NCBI GenBank assembly: GCA_013813215.1
Contig: JACCSC010000489.1
Coordinates: 1-13,342 of the forward strand
Source of the DNA: Geodermatophilaceae bacterium
Lineage (GTDB): Bacteria; Actinomycetota; Actinomycetes; Mycobacteriales; Geodermatophilaceae
Length of the DNA: 13,342 bases
Direction of reading: 5' to 3'
Position 1 is the stretch's first letter, and each line of letters starts with the position of its first letter. The notes beneath the pieces are model-generated. The model saw only the letters and a list, made by a program, of their open reading frames with translations, did not search any database and was not told where the DNA came from. Below, one piece after another: positions 6,018 to 12,443 of this stretch. The position numbers and the translations under genes are program-made.

Positions 6018-6044
6018 GGTCCGCCTCCTGCATCGAGGCGGACC
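6018..6044 (+). terminator. Hairpin 2 in front of trpS, terminator or attenuator candidate
   Basis: This is a perfect 10-bp stem, GGTCCGCCTC (6018-6027) with GAGGCGGACC (6035-6044), and a 7-nt loop. The following bases GTCTGCTGT are only partly T-rich. It sits 50 bp before the trpS ATG (6095). Position and strength suit an intrinsic terminator or attenuator; no T-box consensus could be confirmed. Confidence 0.45.
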
Positions 6045-6094
6045 GTCTGCTGTCCGTGGGTGCCGGAGCGGCCTGGACTCCCGAGGAGCCCTCC

Positions 6095-7096
6095 ATGATC
6101 CCCGTCACCCGGCGCATCACCGGCCTCAAGCCGACCGGTCACCTGCATCTGGGCAATCTGCTGGCCGCCGTCCGCCCGATGGTGCGCGACCAGGACGCCG
6201 TACCCACCGTGGCCTTTGTCGCCGACCTGCACGCGATGACGGTCGAGCACGACCCGGCCGCACTGGCCGAGCTCACCCGGGAGGCCGCGGCGATCGCCCT
6301 CGCGGCCGGCCTGGACCCCCGGCGCTCGGTGCTCTTCGCGCAGAGCCAGGTGCCCGAGCACGCCGTCGCGCACTACCTCCTGGAGAGCACGGCGACCTTC
6401 GGTGAGTCGCAACGGATGATCCAGTTCCGTGAGAAGGCGGCCGGTCAGGACTCGGTGCGCCTGTCGCTGCTGACCTACCCGACGCTGATGGCGGCGGACA
6501 TCCTGCTGTACGCCGGTGCCGGTGCCACCGTGGAGGTGCCCACTGGAGACGACCAGGACCAGCACCTCGAACTCACTCGGACGCTGGCCCGCCGTTTCAA
6601 CGCGCGGTACGGCGAGACGCTCACCGTCCCGCGCGGTGTGCGCCCGTCCGCCGGGGCGCGGATCATGGACCTGGCCGATCCGAGCCGCAAGATGGAGAAG
6701 ACGAACCCGGCACCGGGCGGCGTGCTGTTCGTGCTCGACCCGCCGGACGTGGTGGCCCGCAAGGTGTCCCGAGCGCTGACCGACGCGCGGGGAAGCGTCG
6801 AGTACGACCCGCTCGGTAGGCCCGGGATCAGCAACCTGTTGGCGATCCTCGGCGCCCTGCTCGACCGGACGCCCGCGTCACTGGCCGGTGCTTATGCGTC
6901 GTACGCCGCGCTGAAGGCCGACCTCACCGACGCGGTCAACGCCGCTGTGGCGCCGGTGCAACGGGCCTACGCCGAGATCCGGGCCGACCCGGCCGAGCTG
7001 GAGGCCACGCTGGCGGCCGGGGCGCAGCGGGCGCAGGCGCTGGCCGCACCGACCCTGGCGGCCATGCTCGGCCGGATGGGACTGCGAGCCGCCTGA
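6095..7096 (+). CDS. trpS: Tryptophan--tRNA ligase with divergent KMSKS loop
   Basis: The protein (333 residues) is a class I tryptophanyl-tRNA synthetase, which activates Trp with ATP and charges tRNA-Trp. The HIGH signature is present as GHLHLGN (15-21), preceded by ITGLKPT. The Trp/ATP-site block SLLTYPTLMAADILLYAG (124-141) and the PTGDDQDQHLELTR segment are canonical. The KMSKS loop is changed to RKMEKTNP (KMEKT at 199-203). The C-terminal PGISNLLAIL segment is family-typical. I chose ATG 6095 because GAGGAG at 6083-6088 is 6 nt upstream and homologues start at this point; the open frame extends to 5969 through hairpin-forming leader sequence that does not look like protein. It converges on the MFS gene with 5 bp between stops. 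Whether this is the sole TrpRS of the cell or a second, drug-tolerant copy cannot be told from the window. Confidence 0.93.
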   Translation: MIPVTRRITGLKPTGHLHLGNLLAAVRPMVRDQDAVPTVAFVADLHAMTVEHDPAALAELTREAAAIALAAGLDPRRSVLFAQSQVPEHAVAHYLLESTATFGESQRMIQFREKAAGQDSVRLSLLTYPTLMAADILLYAGAGATVEVPTGDDQDQHLELTRTLARRFNARYGETLTVPRGVRPSAGARIMDLADPSRKMEKTNPAPGGVLFVLDPPDVVARKVSRALTDARGSVEYDPLGRPGISNLLAILGALLDRTPASLAGAYASYAALKADLTDAVNAAVAPVQRAYAEIRADPAELEATLAAGAQRAQALAAPTLAAMLGRMGLRAA

Positions 7097-7106
7097 GCCG
7101 GTCAGG
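7092..7106. terminator. Hairpin spanning both convergent stop codons (trpS / MFS)
   Basis: CCTGA (7092-7096), containing the trpS stop, pairs with TCAGG (7102-7106), containing the MFS stop read on the other strand. The 5-nt spacer between the stops forms the loop. It is symmetric, so it could act in both directions, but at 5 bp it is weak and has no T tract. Confidence 0.3.
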
Positions 7107-8241
7107 TCGTGCGGCCCAGCCTGAGGAACGCTGCGGCGGCCGCGAGCAGCACGGGGACCAGCAGAAACGCTCGTTGCGTGCCGATCTGGTCGGCCATGAG
7201 CCCGAGGAGGAACGGGGCGGTGCCGATCGCGACGCCGGCGCCGATGGATGCCCTGGCCGTCGCGCGGTCCGGATGCCCGCCGGAGGCCGCGAGGACACGG
7301 GCGATGGACAGCGGGAACTGCACCGAGATGCCGAGCCCGAGCACCAGCAGGCCGAGCACGGACAGCCACAGCGCCGTACTGAGCCAGAACGCCGCAAAGC
7401 CCAGCATAGCGACGATCAGGCTCGCGCCGAGCAGGGTTTCGGCCGGGTAGACGAGGGCGAGGCGACCGCCGGCAACCCGGCCCACGGTCATGCCGAGGAC
7501 CAGTACTGCGATCGAGCCGGTGGCGACGGCGGCACTGGCGCCGGCCCGCTCGCGGAGCAGGTCCGAGGCCCAGAAGGTCAGCGAGAACTCGGTCCCGATA
7601 CAGAGCACGAGAACGGCCAAGGCCGGCCCGAAGGCCGCTGGCATGCGACCGCCGACATCCCGGGGGCGCCGGACGGGCGGGCCGACCGGTACGGCGGTGC
7701 GCGCGGTCAGCGTGAGCACGACGGCTGCGGCGATCGCCGCCAGCAGCAGCCCGGCCCGCCAGCCCAGCCCCACGGCAGCGGTCACGCCGATCACCGCGGG
7801 GGCGATGAGGCCGAAGCCGGCGGCCAGGGCGTTGGCCTCGTTGATGGCCGCGGGTCCGGAACTGCCGTGGTGGTGGGACAGCACCGCGGAGTGCGTGCTG
7901 ACCACCAACGACCCGAACGTGCCCGCGACCAACGTGCCGGCCAGCGTCATCCACACACTTTGCCCGGCCAGGTAGCCGGTCAGGCCGATCGCCAATCCGC
8001 CCAGCCCGAACCGCAGGGCGGCGCCGCGACCCAGCCGTCTGACCACCGCCGGCAGGATCATGCCCGCGAGTACGGCGCCGACGGCCAGGGCTGTGCCGTG
8101 CAGGCCGGCGACAGCTCTGGACACGTCCATGTCGGCACCGAGCAGCGGAACGGTGGGCCCGAACCCGTACTGGAAGTAGCCGTAGACCGCCAGGTAGCTG
8201 TAGACCAGCCAGGTCACTCGATCCCGCGCGAGCCCGGCCAC
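7102..8241 (-). CDS. MFS transporter, 12 transmembrane helices
   Basis: This is a 379-residue polytopic membrane protein with twelve hydrophobic segments in two sets of six. The first is TWLVYSYLAVYGYFQYGF near the N-terminus. A polar cytoplasmic loop rich in Arg and Pro (VGPPVRRPRDVGGR) lies between helices 6 and 7. The loop after helix 2, VVRRLGRGAALRFG, resembles the MFS motif between helices 2 and 3. The substrate cannot be predicted; such carriers export drugs or metabolites by proton antiport, or import small anions. The frame is open to 8376 but that extension is not membrane-like; GTG at 8241 (VAGLARDRVTW) or GTG at 8217 fits best. A TAGCCT -10-like box (8252-8247) lies directly before GTG 8241, so the transcript may have little or no leader. 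It is divergent from the SSB gene. Confidence 0.85.
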   Translation of the reverse strand: MAGLARDRVTWLVYSYLAVYGYFQYGFGPTVPLLGADMDVSRAVAGLHGTALAVGAVLAGMILPAVVRRLGRGAALRFGLGGLAIGLTGYLAGQSVWMTLAGTLVAGTFGSLVVSTHSAVLSHHHGSSGPAAINEANALAAGFGLIAPAVIGVTAAVGLGWRAGLLLAAIAAAVVLTLTARTAVPVGPPVRRPRDVGGRMPAAFGPALAVLVLCIGTEFSLTFWASDLLRERAGASAAVATGSIAVLVLGMTVGRVAGGRLALVYPAETLLGASLIVAMLGFAAFWLSTALWLSVLGLLVLGLGISVQFPLSIARVLAASGGHPDRATARASIGAGVAIGTAPFLLGLMADQIGTQRAFLLVPVLLAAAAAFLRLGRTT

Positions 8242-8444
8242 GCGGCAGGCTATCGGGGCTCCGACGTGCTCTGCGCCGAGGAGGTGCCGGCTGCGCTGTC
8301 CACAGGCCCCGGCGGTTGTCCCCAGAAGCCGCGCGGGCATTCCCCGGTGAGGGCCGCCGGCGCAGTCTCGTTCCACCGGGGCCGACGGCCGCGGTGAGGG
8401 CGGCCGGTCCGCTCTGCAATGCGGACGAGGAAAGGGGGCGACCC

Positions 8445-8933
8445 ATGAACGACACCACGCTCACGCTGGTCGGCCGGATCGTCGACGTACCGAAGCGGCG
8501 GCTGACCGAGTCGGGGGTCAGCGTGCTCAACATGCGGGTCGGCTCGACGGCCCGGCGCTTCGACCGGGAGACCCAGAAGTGGGTCGATGGAGACAGCACG
8601 TTCGTCAACGTGACGTGCTGGCGCTCGTTGGCCGACAACGTGTCCCGCTCGCTGGTGCAGGGCGACGCGGTCGTCGTGCACGGCCGGTTCTTCACCCGGG
8701 AGTACGAGCACAACGGTCAGCGCCGCAGCTCCTACGACATGGAGGCCTATGCGGTCGGGCCGGACCTCACGTGGGCGCGGGTGGAGTACGTGCGGACCAA
8801 GCGTGACCCGATCACCCACGAGATCGTCGACGCCGTTTCCGCTCCGGCCGACGACGATCTGCCGGAGCCCCGGGCGGATCTCGACGAGTCGGGGCTCGAC
8901 GCGGAGCACGAACTAGCGGAGGCGGCCCGGTAG
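8445..8933 (+). CDS. ssb: Single-stranded DNA-binding protein, SsbB/Rv2478c-like paralogue
   Basis: This 162-residue protein has one N-terminal OB-fold (about residues 1-115) of the SSB family: TLVGRIVDVP, the VNVTCWRSLADNV core and the VVVHGRFFTREYE strand are visible. It would bind single-stranded DNA in the cytoplasm. The tail lacks the acidic tip ending in Phe that housekeeping SSBs use to recruit repair and replication enzymes; it ends EHELAEAAR. A DDDLP stretch resembling that tip is internal and followed by Glu. This agrees with the second SSB of actinobacteria (Streptomyces SsbB, M. tuberculosis Rv2478c) and not with the primary SSB. The ATG at 8445 has a strong AAAGGGGG site (8431-8438) at 6 nt; the open frame upstream to 8316 is not SSB-like. 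Association with a downstream ettA is, from memory, conserved in actinobacteria. Confidence 0.93.
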   Translation: MNDTTLTLVGRIVDVPKRRLTESGVSVLNMRVGSTARRFDRETQKWVDGDSTFVNVTCWRSLADNVSRSLVQGDAVVVHGRFFTREYEHNGQRRSSYDMEAYAVGPDLTWARVEYVRTKRDPITHEIVDAVSAPADDDLPEPRADLDESGLDAEHELAEAAR

Positions 8934-9255
8934 CCCGCGCCGGGGCGGTCACAGTCTCGTCGGCCGCACCCGGAGGCCCGCCTGGCCGCAGCCGCCCCCG
9001 CGGCTCCCGTGCTGACGGGTCGGGTCCCGAGCCCGGTCGACACCCCGACCTGCCGGCATCGGGCTGGCTGGAAGACTGTTCGGTGGATACGGTGCCGGCC
9101 GGGGCGTCGGTCGAACGACCCGCGGTGGAACAGCCGGCTCGCGGTGGCAGTTGATCCACCGGGACAGCTGGCCGCGCAGGGGCCGGCCAGGGTCAGTCCT
9201 GCGTCGGCGAGGCGGTCGGCACACGGGCACACGAACAGACGGGACACGCAACGCA
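8934..9255. other. Structured 322-bp gap between ssb and ettA
   Basis: No gene is supported on either strand. Two small perfect hairpins follow each other on the + strand: AGCCGC-CCCC-GCGGCT (8990-9005) and CCCGT-GCTG-ACGGG (9006-9019), a possible end point for ssb transcription. A TACGGT -10-like box at 9088-9093, with only a poor -35, is followed by the perfect inverted repeat GGTCG-AA-CGACC (9109-9120). If that is the ettA promoter, ettA has a leader of about 155 nt. CTGGCC and GGCCAG arms around 9169-9191 could form a further hairpin. Confidence 0.35.
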
Positions 9256-10926
9256 GTGGCGCAACTCATCTACTCGATGCAGCGGGCACGCAAGGCGCAC
9301 GGGGACAAGCTGATCCTCGACAACGTGACGCTGGCATTTCTGCCCGGCGCGAAGATCGGCGTCGTCGGGCCGAACGGCGCCGGTAAGTCGACGGTCTTGC
9401 GCATCATGGCCGGCAAGGAGGTGCCCTCCAATGGAGAGGCACGGCTGACCCCCGGATACAGCGTGGGCATGCTCGACCAGGAACCGGACCTGAACGAGGC
9501 CCTGGACGTCCGCGGCAACGTCGAGGAGGGCGTCGCCGAGATGCGCGACCTGCTGCGCCGCTTCGAGGACGTGAGCGCGGCGATGGGCGAACCGGACGCC
9601 GACTTCGACAAGCTGCTCACCGAGCAGGGCGACCTCATGGAGAAGATCGAGGCGGCCGACGGGTGGGAGCTGGACAGCCGGATCGACCAGGCCATGGACG
9701 CGCTGCGCTGCCCGCCCGGTGACGCGGACGTCAGCGTGCTGTCCGGTGGCGAGCGTCGCCGGGTCGCACTCTGCCGGCTCCTGCTGGAGCAGCCGGACCT
9801 GCTCCTGCTGGACGAGCCGACGAACCACCTCGATGCCGAGAGCGTGCTGTGGCTCGAGCAGCACCTGGCCGCGTACCAGGGCGCCGTCCTCGCCGTCACC
9901 CACGACCGGTACTTCCTGGACAACGTCGCGCAGTGGATCCTCGAGCTGGACCGCGGGCGAGCCTTCCCGTACGAGGGCAACTACTCGACGTACCTGGAGA
10001 CCAAGTTCGCCCGGCTGAAGGTGGAGGGTCAGAAGGACGCCAAGCGGGCCAAGCGGCTGCGCGACGAGCTGGAGTGGGTCCGGCAGAACGCCAAGGGCAG
10101 GCAGGCCAAGAGCAAGTCGCGACTGGCCAGGTACGAGGAGATGGCCGCCGAGGCGGACAAGACCCGCAAGCTGGACTTCGACGAGATCCAGATCCCGCCC
10201 GGCCCGCGGCTGGGCAACGTCGTTGTGGACACCGAGGCCCTGAGCAAGGGTTTCGACGGCCGCTGCCTGATCGACGACCTGACGTTCGACCTGCCCAGGG
10301 GCGGCATCGTCGGGGTGATCGGTCCGAACGGCGCCGGCAAGACCACGCTGTTCAAGATGATCATCGGTGAGGAGAAGCCCGACAACGGCGACATCAGGGT
10401 CGGCGAGACGGTGCGCCTGTCCTACGTGGACCAGAGTCGCGGCGGCATCGACGGGTCGAAGTCGGTGTGGGAGGTCGTTTCCGACGGCCTGGACTACATC
10501 AAGGTCGGCAACGTCGAAATGCCGTCGCGGGCCTACATCAGCGCGTTCGGCTTCAAGGGACCGGACCAGCAGAAGCGGGCCGGGGTGCTCTCCGGCGGCG
10601 AGCGCAACCGGCTGAACCTCGCCCTCACCCTCAAGCAGGGCGGCAACCTGCTGCTGCTCGACGAGCCGACGAACGACCTGGACGTCGAGACGCTGTCCAG
10701 CCTGGAGAACGCGCTGCTGGAGTTCCCCGGCTGCGCCGTGGTGGTCAGCCACGACCGGTGGTTCCTGGACCGGATCGCTACCCACATCCTCGCCGCGGAG
10801 GACGACGGCCGGTGGGTCTGGTTCGAGGGCAACTTCGATGCCTACGAGAGGAACAAGGTCGAGCGGCTCGGCCCGGAGGCGGCCCGCCCGCACCGCACGA
10901 CCTATCGTCGGTTGACCCGCGACTAG
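9256..10926 (+). CDS. ettA: Energy-dependent translational throttle protein EttA (ABC-F ATPase)
   Basis: This is a 556-residue soluble protein with two ABC ATPase domains and no membrane part, the length of E. coli EttA. Domain 1 has Walker A GPNGAGKST (38-46), signature LSGGERRR (162-169) and Walker B LLLLDEPTNHLD with catalytic Glu187. Domain 2 has Walker A GPNGAGKTT (from about 356), signature LSGGERNR (from 445) and LLLLDEPTNDLD with Glu470. The linker between them is the basic, charged helical P-site tRNA interaction motif (KDAKRAKRLRDELEWVRQN), and an acidic 'arm' insertion (about 100-145) is present. EttA binds the ribosomal E site and gates the first peptide bond according to ADP/ATP level. 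The GTG at 9256 matches the family start (A-x-x-IYSM); the open frame upstream to 9151 is not conserved-looking and the ribosome site is weak. A thioesterase gene follows after 16 bp. Confidence 0.97.
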   Translation: MAQLIYSMQRARKAHGDKLILDNVTLAFLPGAKIGVVGPNGAGKSTVLRIMAGKEVPSNGEARLTPGYSVGMLDQEPDLNEALDVRGNVEEGVAEMRDLLRRFEDVSAAMGEPDADFDKLLTEQGDLMEKIEAADGWELDSRIDQAMDALRCPPGDADVSVLSGGERRRVALCRLLLEQPDLLLLDEPTNHLDAESVLWLEQHLAAYQGAVLAVTHDRYFLDNVAQWILELDRGRAFPYEGNYSTYLETKFARLKVEGQKDAKRAKRLRDELEWVRQNAKGRQAKSKSRLARYEEMAAEADKTRKLDFDEIQIPPGPRLGNVVVDTEALSKGFDGRCLIDDLTFDLPRGGIVGVIGPNGAGKTTLFKMIIGEEKPDNGDIRVGETVRLSYVDQSRGGIDGSKSVWEVVSDGLDYIKVGNVEMPSRAYISAFGFKGPDQQKRAGVLSGGERNRLNLALTLKQGGNLLLLDEPTNDLDVETLSSLENALLEFPGCAVVVSHDRWFLDRIATHILAAEDDGRWVWFEGNFDAYERNKVERLGPEAARPHRTTYRRLTRD

Positions 10927-10942
10927 GGCTACGACGCCGCCC

Positions 10943-11359
10943 GTGGCCTTCCGGTACGACGTCGCAGTCCGCTGGTCCGACGAGGACCGGCTCGGCCACG
11001 TCAACAACTCCCGCTACCTGACGTTCACCGAGGACGCCCGGCTGGTCTGGCTGTCCGAGTCGCCGACTGGAGCCGGCGGGGTGATCCTGGCCCGCAGCGA
11101 GATCGATTTCCGGTTCCCCGTGCACTTCGTCACCGGCGGGCGGCTCGTGGTGGAGACCTCGGTGTGCTCGATCGGCCGCTCCAGCCTGCTGATCCGCCAG
11201 GACATCGTCTGGCCCGAGGATGCTGCCGGCGCCGGGGACGCGGTGGCCCGGACCCGCCACGTGCTGGTCTGCTACGACTACGTCCGCGGCGCGCCGCGCC
11301 CGTGGACCGATGTCGAGCGGGAATGGCTGTCCCGTTGGCAGGACGAGGAGGCAGCCTGA
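10943..11359 (+). CDS. Hot-dog acyl-CoA thioesterase (4HBT/YbgC type), copy 1
   Basis: This is a 138-residue single hot-dog domain. The active-site block is RWSDEDRLGHVNNSRYLTF (10-28), where Asp15 corresponds to the catalytic Asp of 4-hydroxybenzoyl-CoA thioesterase and YbgC, followed by the long central helix EDARLVWL. EIDFRFPVHF and the C-terminal VLVCYDY strands complete the sheet. It would hydrolyse an acyl-CoA in the cytoplasm; substrate unknown. Start is GTG at 10943, 16 bp after ettA, with no good Shine-Dalgarno, so translation may depend on ribosomes ending on ettA. Its stop overlaps the start of the second thioesterase (TGATG). From memory it corresponds to M. tuberculosis Rv2475c, which also lies close to the ettA homologue. 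Confidence 0.88.
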   Translation: MAFRYDVAVRWSDEDRLGHVNNSRYLTFTEDARLVWLSESPTGAGGVILARSEIDFRFPVHFVTGGRLVVETSVCSIGRSSLLIRQDIVWPEDAAGAGDAVARTRHVLVCYDYVRGAPRPWTDVEREWLSRWQDEEAA

Positions 11360-11781
11360 TGGCTCGCCACACCTACCTGTGTCCGATGCGCTGGGCCGAC
11401 ATGGACGCCTACGGGCACATCAACAACACCGTCTACCTCGCCTACCTGGAGCAGGCTCGCGTCGACGTCTTCTTCACGAAGGCGCGTGGTCTGGGCGTGG
11501 AGAGCCTCAACGACGGCATCGTGGTCGCCGAGCACCAGATCCGCTACCGCCGGCCGATCTCCTACGGTCCGTTGCCGCTGCGCATCGAGCTCTGGGTCAG
11601 CAGCATCCGGGCGGCGGCGTACACCGCCGACTACGAGATCTGGGACGAGTCCGGCGAGGCCCCGCAGCTGGCGACCACGGCCCGATCGGTGCTCGCGCCC
11701 TTCGACATGAACGCGGGCCGGCTACGCCGGCTCACCGCGCCGGAGAAGGCGTTCCTCGAGGACTACCGGGACCACCGATGA
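11359..11781 (+). CDS. Hot-dog acyl-CoA thioesterase (4HBT/YbgC type), copy 2
   Basis: This is a 140-residue hot-dog protein with the YbgC-like active site PMRWADMDAYGHINNTVYLA (9-28); Asp16 is the expected catalytic residue. It continues with YLEQARVDVF, the HQIRYRRPISYG strand pair and a C-terminal basic helix. It is related to the preceding gene in fold and motif order but clearly different in sequence, so the pair is an old tandem duplication or two recruited paralogues, possibly working as a heteromer. The ATG at 11359 overlaps the upstream stop, and its own stop overlaps the next ATG (ATGA at 11778-11781), making a three-gene translationally coupled unit. The substrate is unknown. Confidence 0.9.
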   Translation: MARHTYLCPMRWADMDAYGHINNTVYLAYLEQARVDVFFTKARGLGVESLNDGIVVAEHQIRYRRPISYGPLPLRIELWVSSIRAAAYTADYEIWDESGEAPQLATTARSVLAPFDMNAGRLRRLTAPEKAFLEDYRDHR

Positions 11782-12419
11782 ACGAGCGCGAGAGGACGTC
11801 CGTCAGCACCGCTGAACCGCGGCTGCGCCTGGCCGGCCCGGAGCCCCTGACCGACTGTCAGACGCTGCTCGGCCGGTTGGTCGCAGCGGACCCGGCGGCC
11901 CTCGTCCGCCTGCAGGCCAGCGGGCCATCCGTGGCCGTGTGGGCCCAACCGCTCGGGGTGGTGGTGCGGCGAGACATCACCGGCACCCTCGACGTCGCGG
12001 ATCGGACCGTGGCCGCGGCCGACCTGTGGCAACGCCTGCGGGGCAACCCGGCCGAGTTGCCGGCCGCCGACGACACCGCGTGGCGGGTCAGCCTGCCGCC
12101 GCGGACCGGCTGGGAGTTGCTGGACGAAGTCCCGGTCGAGGCGCTGCACCAGCTGGCCCTCGGGGCCGCCTCGCTGCTGCCCACCGCCCCCGATCCGGCC
12201 GGCCTCTACGACCAGACCGTGCTCACGGTCAGCTCCGCGGCCGGCGCGGTCTCGCTCCGGCTGCGGGTCGTGCTGGCCCTGGACCGCCTGGGGTTCCTGC
12301 CGGCCGACTCGACGGGCGAGGTGGCCCGGGTGGCCTGTACCCCGGCCTGGGCGCGGATCGCCACCCGGATCGGTACGGCGTACCAGCGGCGCGTGTCCGT
12401 CGGCCTCGGCCTGGGCTGA
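11778..12419 (+). CDS. Conserved actinobacterial protein of unknown function
   Basis: This is a 213-residue soluble protein, rich in Ala, Leu and Val, with no signal peptide and no membrane helix long enough to count. I do not recognise a domain. Visible landmarks are a central WRVSLPPRTGWELLDEVPVEALHQLA segment (a Pro-Pro-Arg-x-Gly-Trp turn before a helix), a VTVSSAAGAVSLRLRVVLALDRLGFLP strand-helix block, and a C-terminal helix with TPAWARIATRIGTAY. From memory it occupies the position of M. tuberculosis Rv2474c, next to the thioesterase. Its ATG overlaps the stop of thioesterase 2 and it is the last gene of the + strand run, meeting the GH13 gene head-on with 9 bp between stops. Confidence 0.8.
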   Translation: MNERERTSVSTAEPRLRLAGPEPLTDCQTLLGRLVAADPAALVRLQASGPSVAVWAQPLGVVVRRDITGTLDVADRTVAAADLWQRLRGNPAELPAADDTAWRVSLPPRTGWELLDEVPVEALHQLALGAASLLPTAPDPAGLYDQTVLTVSSAAGAVSLRLRVVLALDRLGFLPADSTGEVARVACTPAWARIATRIGTAYQRRVSVGLGLG

Positions 12420-12443
12420 ACCGCCGAATCAGCCGAGCCAGGC
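12409..12443. terminator. Bidirectional terminator candidate at the convergent ends
   Basis: GGCTGA (12414-12419), holding the stop of the hypothetical gene, pairs perfectly with TCAGCC (12429-12434), holding the stop of the GH13 gene on the other strand, around a 9-nt loop. The stem continues outward with GCCTGG (12409-12414) against CCAGGC (12438-12443) across a small internal bulge. The symmetry suits termination in both directions. Confidence 0.5.

Noticed and set aside
5933..6094. T-box riboswitch before trpS
   Set aside because: The leader is short and no convincing T-box core or Trp specifier loop could be identified by eye; only hairpins are supported.
6878..8713. 611-codon - strand ORF over the MFS gene
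   Set aside because: Arg-rich out-of-frame shadow; the other frame (7102-8241) gives twelve membrane helices.
9193..11007. 604-codon - strand ORF opposite ettA
   Set aside because: Antisense shadow of a GC-rich coding gene; the + strand frame has every ABC-F motif.
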